Assembly: GCA_002686855.1 (NCBI GenBank)
Contig: NYYQ01000066.1
Coordinates: 1-34,983 of the forward strand
Length of the DNA stretch: 34,983 nucleotides
Origin: Candidatus Woesearchaeota archaeon
GTDB taxonomy: Archaea; Nanobdellota; Nanobdellia; Woesearchaeales; GW2011-AR4
Direction of reading: 5' to 3'
The notes beneath the pieces were generated by a model. The model did no database searches and had not been told where the DNA came from. It saw only the letters and a program-made list of their open reading frames with translations. Of this stretch, positions 26,742 to 34,983 are shown piece by piece. Every line of letters starts with the position of its first letter. Positions within the stretch are counted from its first letter, which is position 1. The position numbers and the translations under genes are program-made.

Positions 26742-27565
26742 AGGTTGCATATCAGGGAATTGAAGGTTCATACAGCGAGGTAGCGCTTTTTAAGCATTTT
26801 GGCAAAAATGTTAAAGCAGTAGGCCATCAAACATTTGAAGAGGTGTTTGAGGCTGTAAAGAAAAATAAAGCAGACTGTGGAATCTTGCCTTTTGAGAACA
26901 CAATTACGGGCAGTTTAGCTATGAATTATAGTGTGTTATTGGAAGAGGAATTATATGTTATTGCAGAGGTTTTTCTTAAAATCAGGCATAATCTCTTATC
27001 ACATAAAGGCAATAAGGTTGAGAATATAAAATTTGTATATTCACATCCACAGGCACTTGAGCAATGTAAGGATTATATCAAAAAGCAGAAAATTGAACCT
27101 GTTCCTGAATATGATACTGCAGGCGCAGCAAAACTGGTTAAGGAAAGAAATAAAATGGAGGAAGCGGCTATTGCCTCAGAACTTTGCTCCAAAATCTACG
27201 GATTGGAAATATTAGGAGAGGAAATAGAAAAGAACAAAAATAACATCACAAAATTCTTTGTTTTTGTTAAAAAAGAAAAAATTCCGAAGAACCTAAAAAA
27301 GGAGAAGACAAGCATTGCATTTAAAACAAAACACTTTCCCGGAGCTTTAGTAAGTTGTTTACAGAGGTTGGCAAAAAACAATATTAATCTTACAAAGTTA
27401 GAGTCAAGACCAATTCCGGAAAATCCATGGGAATATATATTTTATGCTGACTTTATTGGCGATGTAGATGGTGAAAATGTCAAGTTAGCTTTAAGTGAGA
27501 TGGAAGCAACTTTATCATTTATCAAGATTTTAGGGAGTTATCCTCTGTCAAACAAATATAGTTGA
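26738..27565 (+). CDS. pheA: Prephenate dehydratase with C-terminal ACT domain
   Basis: YQGIEGSYSEVAL; GILPFENTITGS; SHPQALEQC; YDTAGAAKLV; KLESRPIPENPWEYIFYADF. Confidence 0.93.
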   Translation: MKVAYQGIEGSYSEVALFKHFGKNVKAVGHQTFEEVFEAVKKNKADCGILPFENTITGSLAMNYSVLLEEELYVIAEVFLKIRHNLLSHKGNKVENIKFVYSHPQALEQCKDYIKKQKIEPVPEYDTAGAAKLVKERNKMEEAAIASELCSKIYGLEILGEEIEKNKNNITKFFVFVKKEKIPKNLKKEKTSIAFKTKHFPGALVSCLQRLAKNNINLTKLESRPIPENPWEYIFYADFIGDVDGENVKLALSEMEATLSFIKILGSYPLSNKYS

Positions 27566-27633
27566 TTAACTCATAAACCAAAAACATTTAAATAACCTTT
27601 ATTTTTATTTCTATTCAGAGGGGTGCTAATTTA

Positions 27634-30051
27634 ATGAATAAAAAAAAGGCATTTATTCTTTGGTTTAAAGATCTGACAATAAAGGATGTTCCTCTTGCAG
27701 GGGGAAAAAATGCTTCTTTAGGGGAGATGTATAGGAATTTGGGTAAAAAAGGAGTTAAAGTTCCGGATGGTTTTGCTGTTACTGCTTATGCATACGGGTA
27801 TCTTTTGAAAAAAGCTAAAATTAAGAGTAAAATAAAAGAAATCCTTTCTGATTTGGACACACATAATATGGGGAATCTTGCTGAGAGGGGCAGGAAAGTA
27901 AGAGAAACAATTTTACAAGCAGAACTTCCTCAGGAATTGGAAGATTCTATAGTTAGCGCATACAAAAAATTATGCAAGGAGTATGGCGCAAATACAGATG
28001 TTGCTGTGAGAAGCTCGGCAACTGCTGAAGATCTACCGGATGCAAGTTTTGCTGGCCAACAAGAAACATATCTTAACATAAAAGGTGAAAAAGCTTTATT
28101 GGAATCATGCAAAAAATGCTTTGCCTCTTTATTTACCAACAGGGCAATTTCTTACAGGGTCGATAAAAGATTTAGTCATTTTAATGTTGCTTTGTCTATT
28201 GGAGTTCAGAAGATGGTTAGGTCAGACCTTGCTAGTAGCGGGGTAATATTTTCTATCGATACAGAAACAGGATTTAAGGATGCTGTTTTGATAACAGGAT
28301 CTTATGGCTTAGGTGAGAATGTTGTGCAAGGTACAGTTAATCCTGACCAGTTTTATGTGTTTAAGCCTACTTTAAAGAAAGGCTTGAATGCTGTTATAAG
28401 CAAGAAGCTAGGCAGCAAGAAAATAAAGATGATTTATAGCAAAAGTGGAGCAAAACATCCTGTAAAAAATGTCAAAGTGTCAAATAAAGAACGCTTTAAA
28501 TTTGTGTTGAATGATGATGAGATCCTAAAGCTTGCAAGATGGGCTTGTATTATTGAGGACCATTATTCAAAACAAGCTGGAAAGTTTAAACCAATGGACA
28601 TTGAATGGGCAAAGGATGGTAAAACAAAAGAATTGTTTGTTGTGCAGGCAAGACCAGAAACCGTGCAGAGCCAAAAAAATATGAATGTTCTTGAAAAGTA
28701 TACCTTAATGGAGAAAGGCCATGTTATTGCAACCGGTTTGGGGGTTGGCACAAAGATAGGATCTGGAAGAGCCAGGGTAATAAAAAATGTTAAAGACATC
28801 AAAAACTTTAAGCCTGGAGAAGTACTTATAACTGAAAAAACAGATCCAGATTGGGAACCGATAATGAAGATTGCCTCTGCCATTGTTACAAATAAAGGCG
28901 GCAGAACAGCCCACGCTGCTATTATTGCCAGAGAGCTTGGGATTCCAGCAATTGTAGGCACTGAGAATGGAACAGAAACCATAAAGGCGGGAACTGATGT
29001 TACAGTAAGCTGCGCAGAAGGCGAAGTAGGCAAGATTTACAAAGGAAAATTAAAGTTTCAAATACATAAAGTAGATTTGAAAAAATTAAAAAAGCCAAAA
29101 ACAAAAATAATGATGAATGTTGGCAATCCTGACCAGGCTTTTGAATTTTCTTTTATACCCAATGAGGGTGTTGGTCTTGCTAGGGAAGAATTCATTATAA
29201 GCTCTTACATTAAAGTTCATCCTTTGGCTTTGCTGCATTATGGAAAGCTTAAAGATAAGAAAGTAAAAGAAACTATTTCTAAGCTAACTTATGCTTATAA
29301 AAACAAGGTTGATTTTTTTGTGGAAAAGCTTGCGCAAGGTGTTGCTATGCTTGGAGCTGCTTTCTATCCAAAAGATGTTATTGTGAGAATGTCAGACTTT
29401 AAATCAAATGAATATGCTAACTTAATTGGAGGAACTGAGTTTGAGCCAGAGGAAGAAAACCCCATGTTAGGTTGGAGAGGCGCTTCAAGATATTATGCAG
29501 GAAACTATAGGGAAGCTTTTAGGCTTGAATGCCTGGCAATGAAAAAAGCAAGAGACGAGATGGGTTTAACTAACATAAAGCTTATGATACCTTTTTGCAG
29601 GACTGTTGAAGAAGGTAAGCTGGTTATTGCTGAGATGAAAAAATATGGTTTAGCGCAGGGTAAGAATGGTTTGGAAATTTATGTAATGTGCGAGATTCCA
29701 AGCAATGTTATTTTAGCAGATGATTTTGCCAAAATATTTGATGGCTTTAGCATTGGAAGCAATGACTTAACACAATTAACTCTTGGTTTAGACAGGGATT
29801 CTGAGCTTGTTAGCAGGTTGTATGATGAAAGAAATCCTGCTGTAAAAAACCTTATTCATGAAGTTATACATAAAGCTAAGAAAAATAGGAGGAAGATAGG
29901 AATATGCGGGCAAGGTCCGTCGGATTTTCCTGACTTTGCGCAATTTTTAGTAAAATGCGGAATTGACAGTATTTCTTTAAATCCAGATACTGTTATTAAG
30001 ACAACTATTGCAATAGCTGAAATGGAGAGAAAGTTAAAGAGAAAAAGATAA
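27634..30051 (+). CDS. ppsA: Phosphoenolpyruvate synthase
   Basis: PLAGGKNASLGEMY; AVRSSATAEDLPDASFAGQQETYLN; TNKGGRTAHAAIIARELGIPAIVG; GSNDLTQLTLGLDRDS; CGQGPSD. Confidence 0.95.
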   Translation: MNKKKAFILWFKDLTIKDVPLAGGKNASLGEMYRNLGKKGVKVPDGFAVTAYAYGYLLKKAKIKSKIKEILSDLDTHNMGNLAERGRKVRETILQAELPQELEDSIVSAYKKLCKEYGANTDVAVRSSATAEDLPDASFAGQQETYLNIKGEKALLESCKKCFASLFTNRAISYRVDKRFSHFNVALSIGVQKMVRSDLASSGVIFSIDTETGFKDAVLITGSYGLGENVVQGTVNPDQFYVFKPTLKKGLNAVISKKLGSKKIKMIYSKSGAKHPVKNVKVSNKERFKFVLNDDEILKLARWACIIEDHYSKQAGKFKPMDIEWAKDGKTKELFVVQARPETVQSQKNMNVLEKYTLMEKGHVIATGLGVGTKIGSGRARVIKNVKDIKNFKPGEVLITEKTDPDWEPIMKIASAIVTNKGGRTAHAAIIARELGIPAIVGTENGTETIKAGTDVTVSCAEGEVGKIYKGKLKFQIHKVDLKKLKKPKTKIMMNVGNPDQAFEFSFIPNEGVGLAREEFIISSYIKVHPLALLHYGKLKDKKVKETISKLTYAYKNKVDFFVEKLAQGVAMLGAAFYPKDVIVRMSDFKSNEYANLIGGTEFEPEEENPMLGWRGASRYYAGNYREAFRLECLAMKKARDEMGLTNIKLMIPFCRTVEEGKLVIAEMKKYGLAQGKNGLEIYVMCEIPSNVILADDFAKIFDGFSIGSNDLTQLTLGLDRDSELVSRLYDERNPAVKNLIHEVIHKAKKNRRKIGICGQGPSDFPDFAQFLVKCGIDSISLNPDTVIKTTIAIAEMERKLKRKR

Positions 30052-30054
30052 TAG

Positions 30055-30615
30055 CTATTTCTTAAATTTCTTATAACCCAGCCAGATTAATATTGCCAGA
30101 GCAATACCTAAAATGGTAAATCTTCCGTAATCAGGCATATTTCCCCAATACCTTAGAGTTCCATAGATAATTGTTAAGATTCCTCCCCCCATAATTCCTG
30201 AGCTTACTGATGGAAGTTTTAAGAAGGCGCCTATTAATAGAGATATAATGCCCAATATTGCGCTTATTATGAATACGTTTCTATTGTAGATTTCTCTTAT
30301 ATTGTCAAATTCCTTATAGCACATCTCACAATAATAGCTTTCTATGCATCCATTTTCATCCCTTTTTGGTGTAATTTGACCTTCTTTTTCAGTACATTCC
30401 AGCCTTAAAGATTCATCTGGTTCAATATATTCACATTTTTCAGATTCATCTACTATTGGCTTTTGATAAAATTCTGCTCTTGGATAAAATTCTCCTTCTT
30501 TGCAGTAATCTTTATGTTCTGGCGGCTTGTAGAATGTGTTTATCCCATAGCCAAAGAAGAATGCCAATATGATTGCTATGCTTATTCCTAAAATAACTAT
30601 TTTTATTTTTGACAT
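30055..30615 (-). CDS. Membrane protein with Cys-containing extracytoplasmic segment and ~3 TM helices
   Basis: N-terminal TM, Cys/Glu-rich middle (YCEMCYKE), two C-terminal hydrophobic helices. Confidence 0.6.
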   Translation of the reverse strand: MSKIKIVILGISIAIILAFFFGYGINTFYKPPEHKDYCKEGEFYPRAEFYQKPIVDESEKCEYIEPDESLRLECTEKEGQITPKRDENGCIESYYCEMCYKEFDNIREIYNRNVFIISAILGIISLLIGAFLKLPSVSSGIMGGGILTIIYGTLRYWGNMPDYGRFTILGIALAILIWLGYKKFKK

Positions 30616-30616
30616 T

Positions 30617-30666
30617 GTTTCTATTGAAATTTATAAGTTTGAATATGTTTCTACTGATATTTATTT
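30617..30666. promoter_or_regulatory. Direct repeat pair GTTTCTATTGAAATTTATAA / GTTTCTACTGATATTTATTT, 30-bp periodicity, in divergent promoter
   Basis: 16/20 identity, 30 bp apart, overlapping the minus-strand TATA; plus-strand TATA actataaat at ~30680. Confidence 0.4.
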
Positions 30667-30710
30667 TCAATATAGAAAACTATAAATATGATTTGTTCTA
30701 AGATTGGGGT

Positions 30711-31025
30711 ATGGGAAAAGGAAGACCAGTTAAATCTGAAATAAGGCAGAATATTGTTGAGATTCTATTTTTTATGAAAGAGGGATATGGTTATGGAATC
30801 TATAAGGCTTATGTTGCAATATTTCCAAAAGTTACTATGAGGAGCATTTACTATCATCTAAAGAAAGGATTAGCTTTAAAGGAATTTAAGGTCAGTAAGG
30901 TTGAGAGGGAAAAGGGAGAATATTCCTGGGGCGGAGAAGCAGAGAAGACATATTATGGTTTGGGAGAGAATGCTAAACCAATGGGAGATGACAAGGCCAA
31001 AGAGTATTTTGAGAAGAAGCAGTAA
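30711..31025 (+). CDS. Small winged-helix (PadR/archaeal wHTH-like) protein
   Basis: EILFFMKEGYGYGIYKAYVAIFPKVTMRSIYYHLKKGLALKEF. Confidence 0.65.
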   Translation: MGKGRPVKSEIRQNIVEILFFMKEGYGYGIYKAYVAIFPKVTMRSIYYHLKKGLALKEFKVSKVEREKGEYSWGGEAEKTYYGLGENAKPMGDDKAKEYFEKKQ

Positions 31026-31529
31026 TCATATCTTATTCTTCGCATCTCTTATAATGCCATAAAATATGCGCATTTCTCCATTATTTGTATTTATATCAAC
31101 CCTCTTCATCAAATCCAGACCAATTACACGTTCAATTCCAGATGCATCCTTAGCAGTATCTACCTGAAGCTCTAGTTTACATTTACCTAAGACTTCGTTC
31201 AAAGCATCTAGATATTGTTCCTGTTTCTCCTTCTTAACAGAAAAGCGGTTTTCTAAATCAGTTATTTTACCCCAATAATCAATATTTGCGATATCGAGCA
31301 TGATATCCCTAAATGTACCATAGTTATCCCCGCTTTTATTTTTGGCAGCGACATCGATATACCCACCTAAAGTTCGTTCTATCGTTTTTGCTTTAGTTTC
31401 GGTACATCCAGTTTCTTCTACTATTGTTTCATCCTCTGCTTTTCTATCTTCGGCACTAGCAGTATTTGCACCATAAACTACTGTTGGAATCAATAGTGCA
31501 GCCATAATAGCCTTTTTTACTTTTCCCAT
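31026..31529 (-). CDS. Secreted protein of unknown function
   Basis: N-terminal signal peptide KKAIMAALLIPTVVYGANTASA; no recognised domain. Confidence 0.55.
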   Translation of the reverse strand: MGKVKKAIMAALLIPTVVYGANTASAEDRKAEDETIVEETGCTETKAKTIERTLGGYIDVAAKNKSGDNYGTFRDIMLDIANIDYWGKITDLENRFSVKKEKQEQYLDALNEVLGKCKLELQVDTAKDASGIERVIGLDLMKRVDINTNNGEMRIFYGIIRDAKNKI

Positions 31530-31609
31530 ACTTATAATCTATGAAAGAACTAGTATTTAAATCTTTCTAATTTTATTACTTTAAAGTAGTTATTTTGTTT
31601 TATAGTTAA

Positions 31610-31699
31610 CGCGATAAATTTTGGGTCAAAATTTAATATTAATTTTATTCAAGACATATAGTAAACTACATTAATTTTATTGACCCATTATTTATCGCG
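31610..31699. repeat. 90-bp nested inverted repeat CGCGATAAAT..TGGGTCAA ... TTGACCCA..ATTTATCGCG
   Basis: Arms 31610-31619/31690-31699 (10 bp perfect) and 31622-31629/31680-31687 (8 bp perfect), plus internal 12-bp direct repeat ATTAATTTTATT. Confidence 0.75.
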
Positions 31700-34030
31700 G
31701 GCACTATTAGCTTGTACATCTTGAGTGGGAACTTCATTCTCTGGCAAAAAGTAATATATGTATCCTCCTGTAACTGGAATGTCACCACCTAAAACATTAA
31801 AAATAAACTGTCCAATCTCTGAAAAAGCTTGCGTAGGGTATGAAACTACCTTGCCAGCTACCGGAACCACCTCTGCTTTTTTGCCTAGTTCGCCAAGTTC
31901 TTGAAATCCTCCACTAATTTTGTGGGAAACTCCTAGAAACCCCAAAGGTCCAGTATTCCTAATATACTCCCCTACCAGTGCAGGAGTCGATATAAACTTT
32001 AACCCCAAGGTCAGCTTTTCATTTTTATCATTTACTACAAACACGTTAGCATTTTCTGCTATTTGCTTTCCATCACTGAACAATCTTAATGGAACCTCCT
32101 GTTTACCTTCCGCATTTAAATCTATACCTCCCTCTGGCGGATATATTGTTATATCTACTTTTTTATCAAGTTCCGGTACGAATAAAGCCGTGTCAACAGG
32201 ACCATCCAATTTAACAATACCTCGTTTAATGGTCATTTTTAAAGGAGTCGTAAACTCAACATCACCAACTTGATCAGCTTTAAAATTTGCCATATCATTA
32301 GTATTTGGTTCCGAAACTATTTCCAATCTCCCCCCTTTGATTACAACCTCTCCTTCATTTTTAATTTCATCTATATCAAAAACGCTAATTTCGCGCCCTT
32401 CTTCTTCATAAGTGCGATGGCTTCCTTCAAAAGTAAGGAATACTTTTCCAGGAACAAGATCTCCTTCTTCATTAAGCGTGGGAGGATTTTTCAGTTCAAG
32501 ATCAATCCTAGATTGAGCGTTAATTACATATTTCAATGAGTTATCTTTTATATCAAAAATTTCTGGTTTAGTGTCCTGTATCTTTGAGGATTCTCCTAAA
32601 GCCCCTATATTGAAGGATCTTTTCAGTTTGGTCGGATTATCCATATCTGCTTCAAAAACTACCTCTTGGTAAGGGGTTCCCCCACTTAAGGCCAACGATT
32701 CATCCAAAACCGTGTACCTTTTTAGTGAAGTTGAAAATGGTATAAAATTACTGGAATCTTCACTGGTTGGAAAATTCATTGTTTGTATTTTAATCCCATC
32801 AGATGTTTCTACCAAAGCATTGGTTTCTATACCATATCTTAAATACGACTTACCTTTAATATCATCAGTTACAGTTCGATATAGGAACCCATCAACGAGC
32901 TTTCCTTCATCGTTTAACCTTCCCGTACCAACTTTTACCTGCCCGATTCCTAAGAATCCAGCTCGCCTTTCAAACGCTTTTTCTAACTTTTTCCCAGATT
33001 TTCCTTTTAATTCATCTATCCCTCCACAAGAAGATTGGTGAAATAAAAAAACCGATTGTTCAAAATTTCGTGTTTTATGTTCATCAAGCATTTCTTCGGT
33101 AATTGCCTTCTTGTCAATTATCACTTTAATAGGTTCATAATCTCCCACATCATCTTTAAAAGATTCTACAAAAAATAACTCTCTATGAGATTCTCCTGTA
33201 GGATTAATTTTTTTAAAGTCGAAAGTTAAAGAACCTTTTAATATATCATACTCCGGTAAATTGGTTTGTTTAGTGCGGTCATCGGAGAGGTATCTTGTAA
33301 TTTTTACTTCCCCCCCAGGCTCTAAATCAATATCTTTAAGAATCGTGCTAGTAGTACCATCAATCATTTCATTTACTTCTAGATTTATTGGAAAATCCCC
33401 ATTATTTTTAATTGTGCTTTCCAAACCATTGAAAGAAACGCCTAATCTAGAATCTTTAGGTATTGGGTAATTTTTGCCATTAACTTTCATGAAAATATTG
33501 CCGTTTTTGTCTTTTGTAAGTTCCAATGGCAAGTCTGAATTTTTTCCATCTGCAACAATTGTTGCTCCATTTTTTGTAGTTAATTGAATGCTATCTTTTG
33601 TAGATTCAATCTTGCTAAGGGTTCCAGAAGATAAGGTGCTTGCTGCAACATTAACTTCCCCGTTTATCAGATTTGTACCATCCCAAATTAAGTTTCCACT
33701 TTTAAGGTTGACTTTAGCGTTGGAAATTTTAGCAAAGTACTTATTTGCAATCGCTGTATGCGCATCATTGCCATTAATTGTACCACCATTTGAACTTAGA
33801 CCTTTCAAGAAATTATTAGCAATAGCTATGTGCTTAGTATCATCTAATGTGCTTGCACTAAGAAAACTTTCAGCTAAGTCTAGTCTTTCACTATGAACTA
33901 AAAGATAGTTGGTTCTTTGTTCGAGTCCTAAATTATTGAAGTCATCTAAACTTAAATCATGTTTCTCTCCTAAAACTACATTTATTACAAATATGAATAC
34001 AAAAATTTGTAATAAGATTTTTTTATACAT
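31688..34030 (-). CDS. Large secreted/extracytoplasmic protein, beta-rich, unknown function
   Basis: Signal-like MYKKILLQIFVFIFVINVVLG; long beta-rich body without recognised domain; start chosen at 34030. Confidence 0.6.
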   Translation of the reverse strand: MYKKILLQIFVFIFVINVVLGEKHDLSLDDFNNLGLEQRTNYLLVHSERLDLAESFLSASTLDDTKHIAIANNFLKGLSSNGGTINGNDAHTAIANKYFAKISNAKVNLKSGNLIWDGTNLINGEVNVAASTLSSGTLSKIESTKDSIQLTTKNGATIVADGKNSDLPLELTKDKNGNIFMKVNGKNYPIPKDSRLGVSFNGLESTIKNNGDFPINLEVNEMIDGTTSTILKDIDLEPGGEVKITRYLSDDRTKQTNLPEYDILKGSLTFDFKKINPTGESHRELFFVESFKDDVGDYEPIKVIIDKKAITEEMLDEHKTRNFEQSVFLFHQSSCGGIDELKGKSGKKLEKAFERRAGFLGIGQVKVGTGRLNDEGKLVDGFLYRTVTDDIKGKSYLRYGIETNALVETSDGIKIQTMNFPTSEDSSNFIPFSTSLKRYTVLDESLALSGGTPYQEVVFEADMDNPTKLKRSFNIGALGESSKIQDTKPEIFDIKDNSLKYVINAQSRIDLELKNPPTLNEEGDLVPGKVFLTFEGSHRTYEEEGREISVFDIDEIKNEGEVVIKGGRLEIVSEPNTNDMANFKADQVGDVEFTTPLKMTIKRGIVKLDGPVDTALFVPELDKKVDITIYPPEGGIDLNAEGKQEVPLRLFSDGKQIAENANVFVVNDKNEKLTLGLKFISTPALVGEYIRNTGPLGFLGVSHKISGGFQELGELGKKAEVVPVAGKVVSYPTQAFSEIGQFIFNVLGGDIPVTGGYIYYFLPENEVPTQDVQANSARDK

Positions 34031-34817
34031 ATTTCCCAAACATCCTTTCAATTTCTTTTTTTGTTTCATCTTCTCCATTACTTTCAAAAATTAATGTAAA
34101 CATAAAATTGTATTTAGTGTTCCTGATTATTGATTTATCATCCTGTACCGAAATAACATACAGATTCTCGTTATGGGGCATTATAAAAAAATCATTATCC
34201 TCATATGCCAATAAGTCTGAGTAGTCTAGATATTTTGGATTTTGTTCTAATTTATTCACAATATTTAGTGCTGTATCGTAGATATGTCCCATTCTAACTG
34301 GGTATTTTTTATCGAATGATTGAATTTTTGTCACGCTTCCTTCATTTCTTATTGTTAAAGGATAATTAATTTTTACATCAACAGAACTATCTAAGAACTT
34401 TGTTTTTACAGTTACTTTATCCAGGTTTAAATCAAAACCTTGAAAGTTCGCATTATCCAAACAGGTCGGTAAGTTTGTTTCTAAATATCGAGAATATGAA
34501 TTCTCCAAAGATTCTTTAGAAGGTTTTACATCTTTACCTTCTTCAAAAAATGTTTTTATTATCAATGTAGAAGGATTTTGACTTTCGAAATTTTCTAAAT
34601 TCCCCCCCTGTAATCCAAACAAAACAAGGGCATCCTCACCTATGGTTTTTATACAAGTATCAAAATAATTTTTTACTGGAGCTAGATCTAATGGTATTTC
34701 TGTAGATTTCTCTACTTCTTTTCCAGTTCCTTCTTTTATATATGATAATAGGCCTATAGAAATTAAAATTATAACTGCAAATAGTATAAAAATACTTATC
34801 TGACCTCTTTTTCTCAT
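34023..34817 (-). CDS. Pilin-like/class III-signal-like secreted protein
   Basis: MRKRGQISIFILFAVIILISIGLLSYI N-terminus; 8-nt overlap with the downstream large secreted protein. Confidence 0.6.
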   Translation of the reverse strand: MRKRGQISIFILFAVIILISIGLLSYIKEGTGKEVEKSTEIPLDLAPVKNYFDTCIKTIGEDALVLFGLQGGNLENFESQNPSTLIIKTFFEEGKDVKPSKESLENSYSRYLETNLPTCLDNANFQGFDLNLDKVTVKTKFLDSSVDVKINYPLTIRNEGSVTKIQSFDKKYPVRMGHIYDTALNIVNKLEQNPKYLDYSDLLAYEDNDFFIMPHNENLYVISVQDDKSIIRNTKYNFMFTLIFESNGEDETKKEIERMFGKYV

Positions 34818-34855
34818 AATCTTGGTTCTTTAATCTAAGTATTAATAAATTTTGT

Positions 34856-34981
34856 TTATTTCTTCAACTTCCTCAAAAATCCCATAACAGCAAATGCTTC
34901 TCTTTTTGTTAATAAGGCTTTTCCTATAATTCGTTTCCAGACTTTTTTTTGAGTAGCTTTTTTCCCTTTTGTGGAGAAATC
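34856..34981 (-). CDS. C-terminal fragment of a CDS running off the window (…KALLTKREAFAVMGFLRKLKK*)
   Basis: Open reading frame from window edge to TAA at 34856-34858. Confidence 0.4.
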   Translation of the reverse strand, partial: DFSTKGKKATQKKVWKRIIGKALLTKREAFAVMGFLRKLKK

Positions 34982-34983
34982 CA

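Noticed and set aside
1-34983. tRNA or rRNA genes
   Set aside because: No cloverleaf with conserved T-loop GTTCRANNC or rRNA-like GC-rich block was recognised by eye in the intergenic gaps; a tRNAscan/Infernal run would settle it.

Overview
AT-rich, gene-dense window that reads as archaeal, probably a DPANN or Woesearchaeota-like lineage. That inference rests on TATA-box promoters about 25 nt upstream of starts, leaderless genes, an archaeal-type NMN adenylyltransferase, and a KRGQISIF pilin-like signal. The backbone has five parts. (1) A minus-strand de novo NAD operon nadA-nadC-nadX-(split NAD synthetase: nitrilase/glutaminase + synthetase)-nadM, divergent from a NAD-kinase-fold protein fused to a winged helix. 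(2) A small defence/selfish region: TumE-like toxin with HVO_A0114-like antitoxin, a NurA-domain protein, VapBC, a PfkB kinase, and a Zot-like P-loop ATPase. (3) A ~16 kb aromatic supercluster trpEGDCFBA-aroF-aroB-aroA-aroK-aroDE-aroC-chorismate mutase-(gutted aminotransferase)-tyrA-pheA, followed by ppsA. It is preceded divergently by an ACT-domain protein with a probable HTH-like N-terminus. (4) A wHTH/membrane-protein divergent pair. (5) Secreted and pilin-like proteins. Main observations to check: two short ORFs ending in aromatic-rich runs (FGFYFWFYF* and WSAFFYFYF*) in the trp/aro region; nested triplet-loop hairpin arrays inside the trp operon; a possible anti-SD switch before aroF; the NAD-kinase/wHTH fusion with a degraded GGDG motif facing the nad operon; an in-frame ~80-codon remnant of a PLP aminotransferase still coupled in the operon; and a duplicated nurA 5' end bracketing the TA module. 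All assignments come from reading the sequence; no database search was run.
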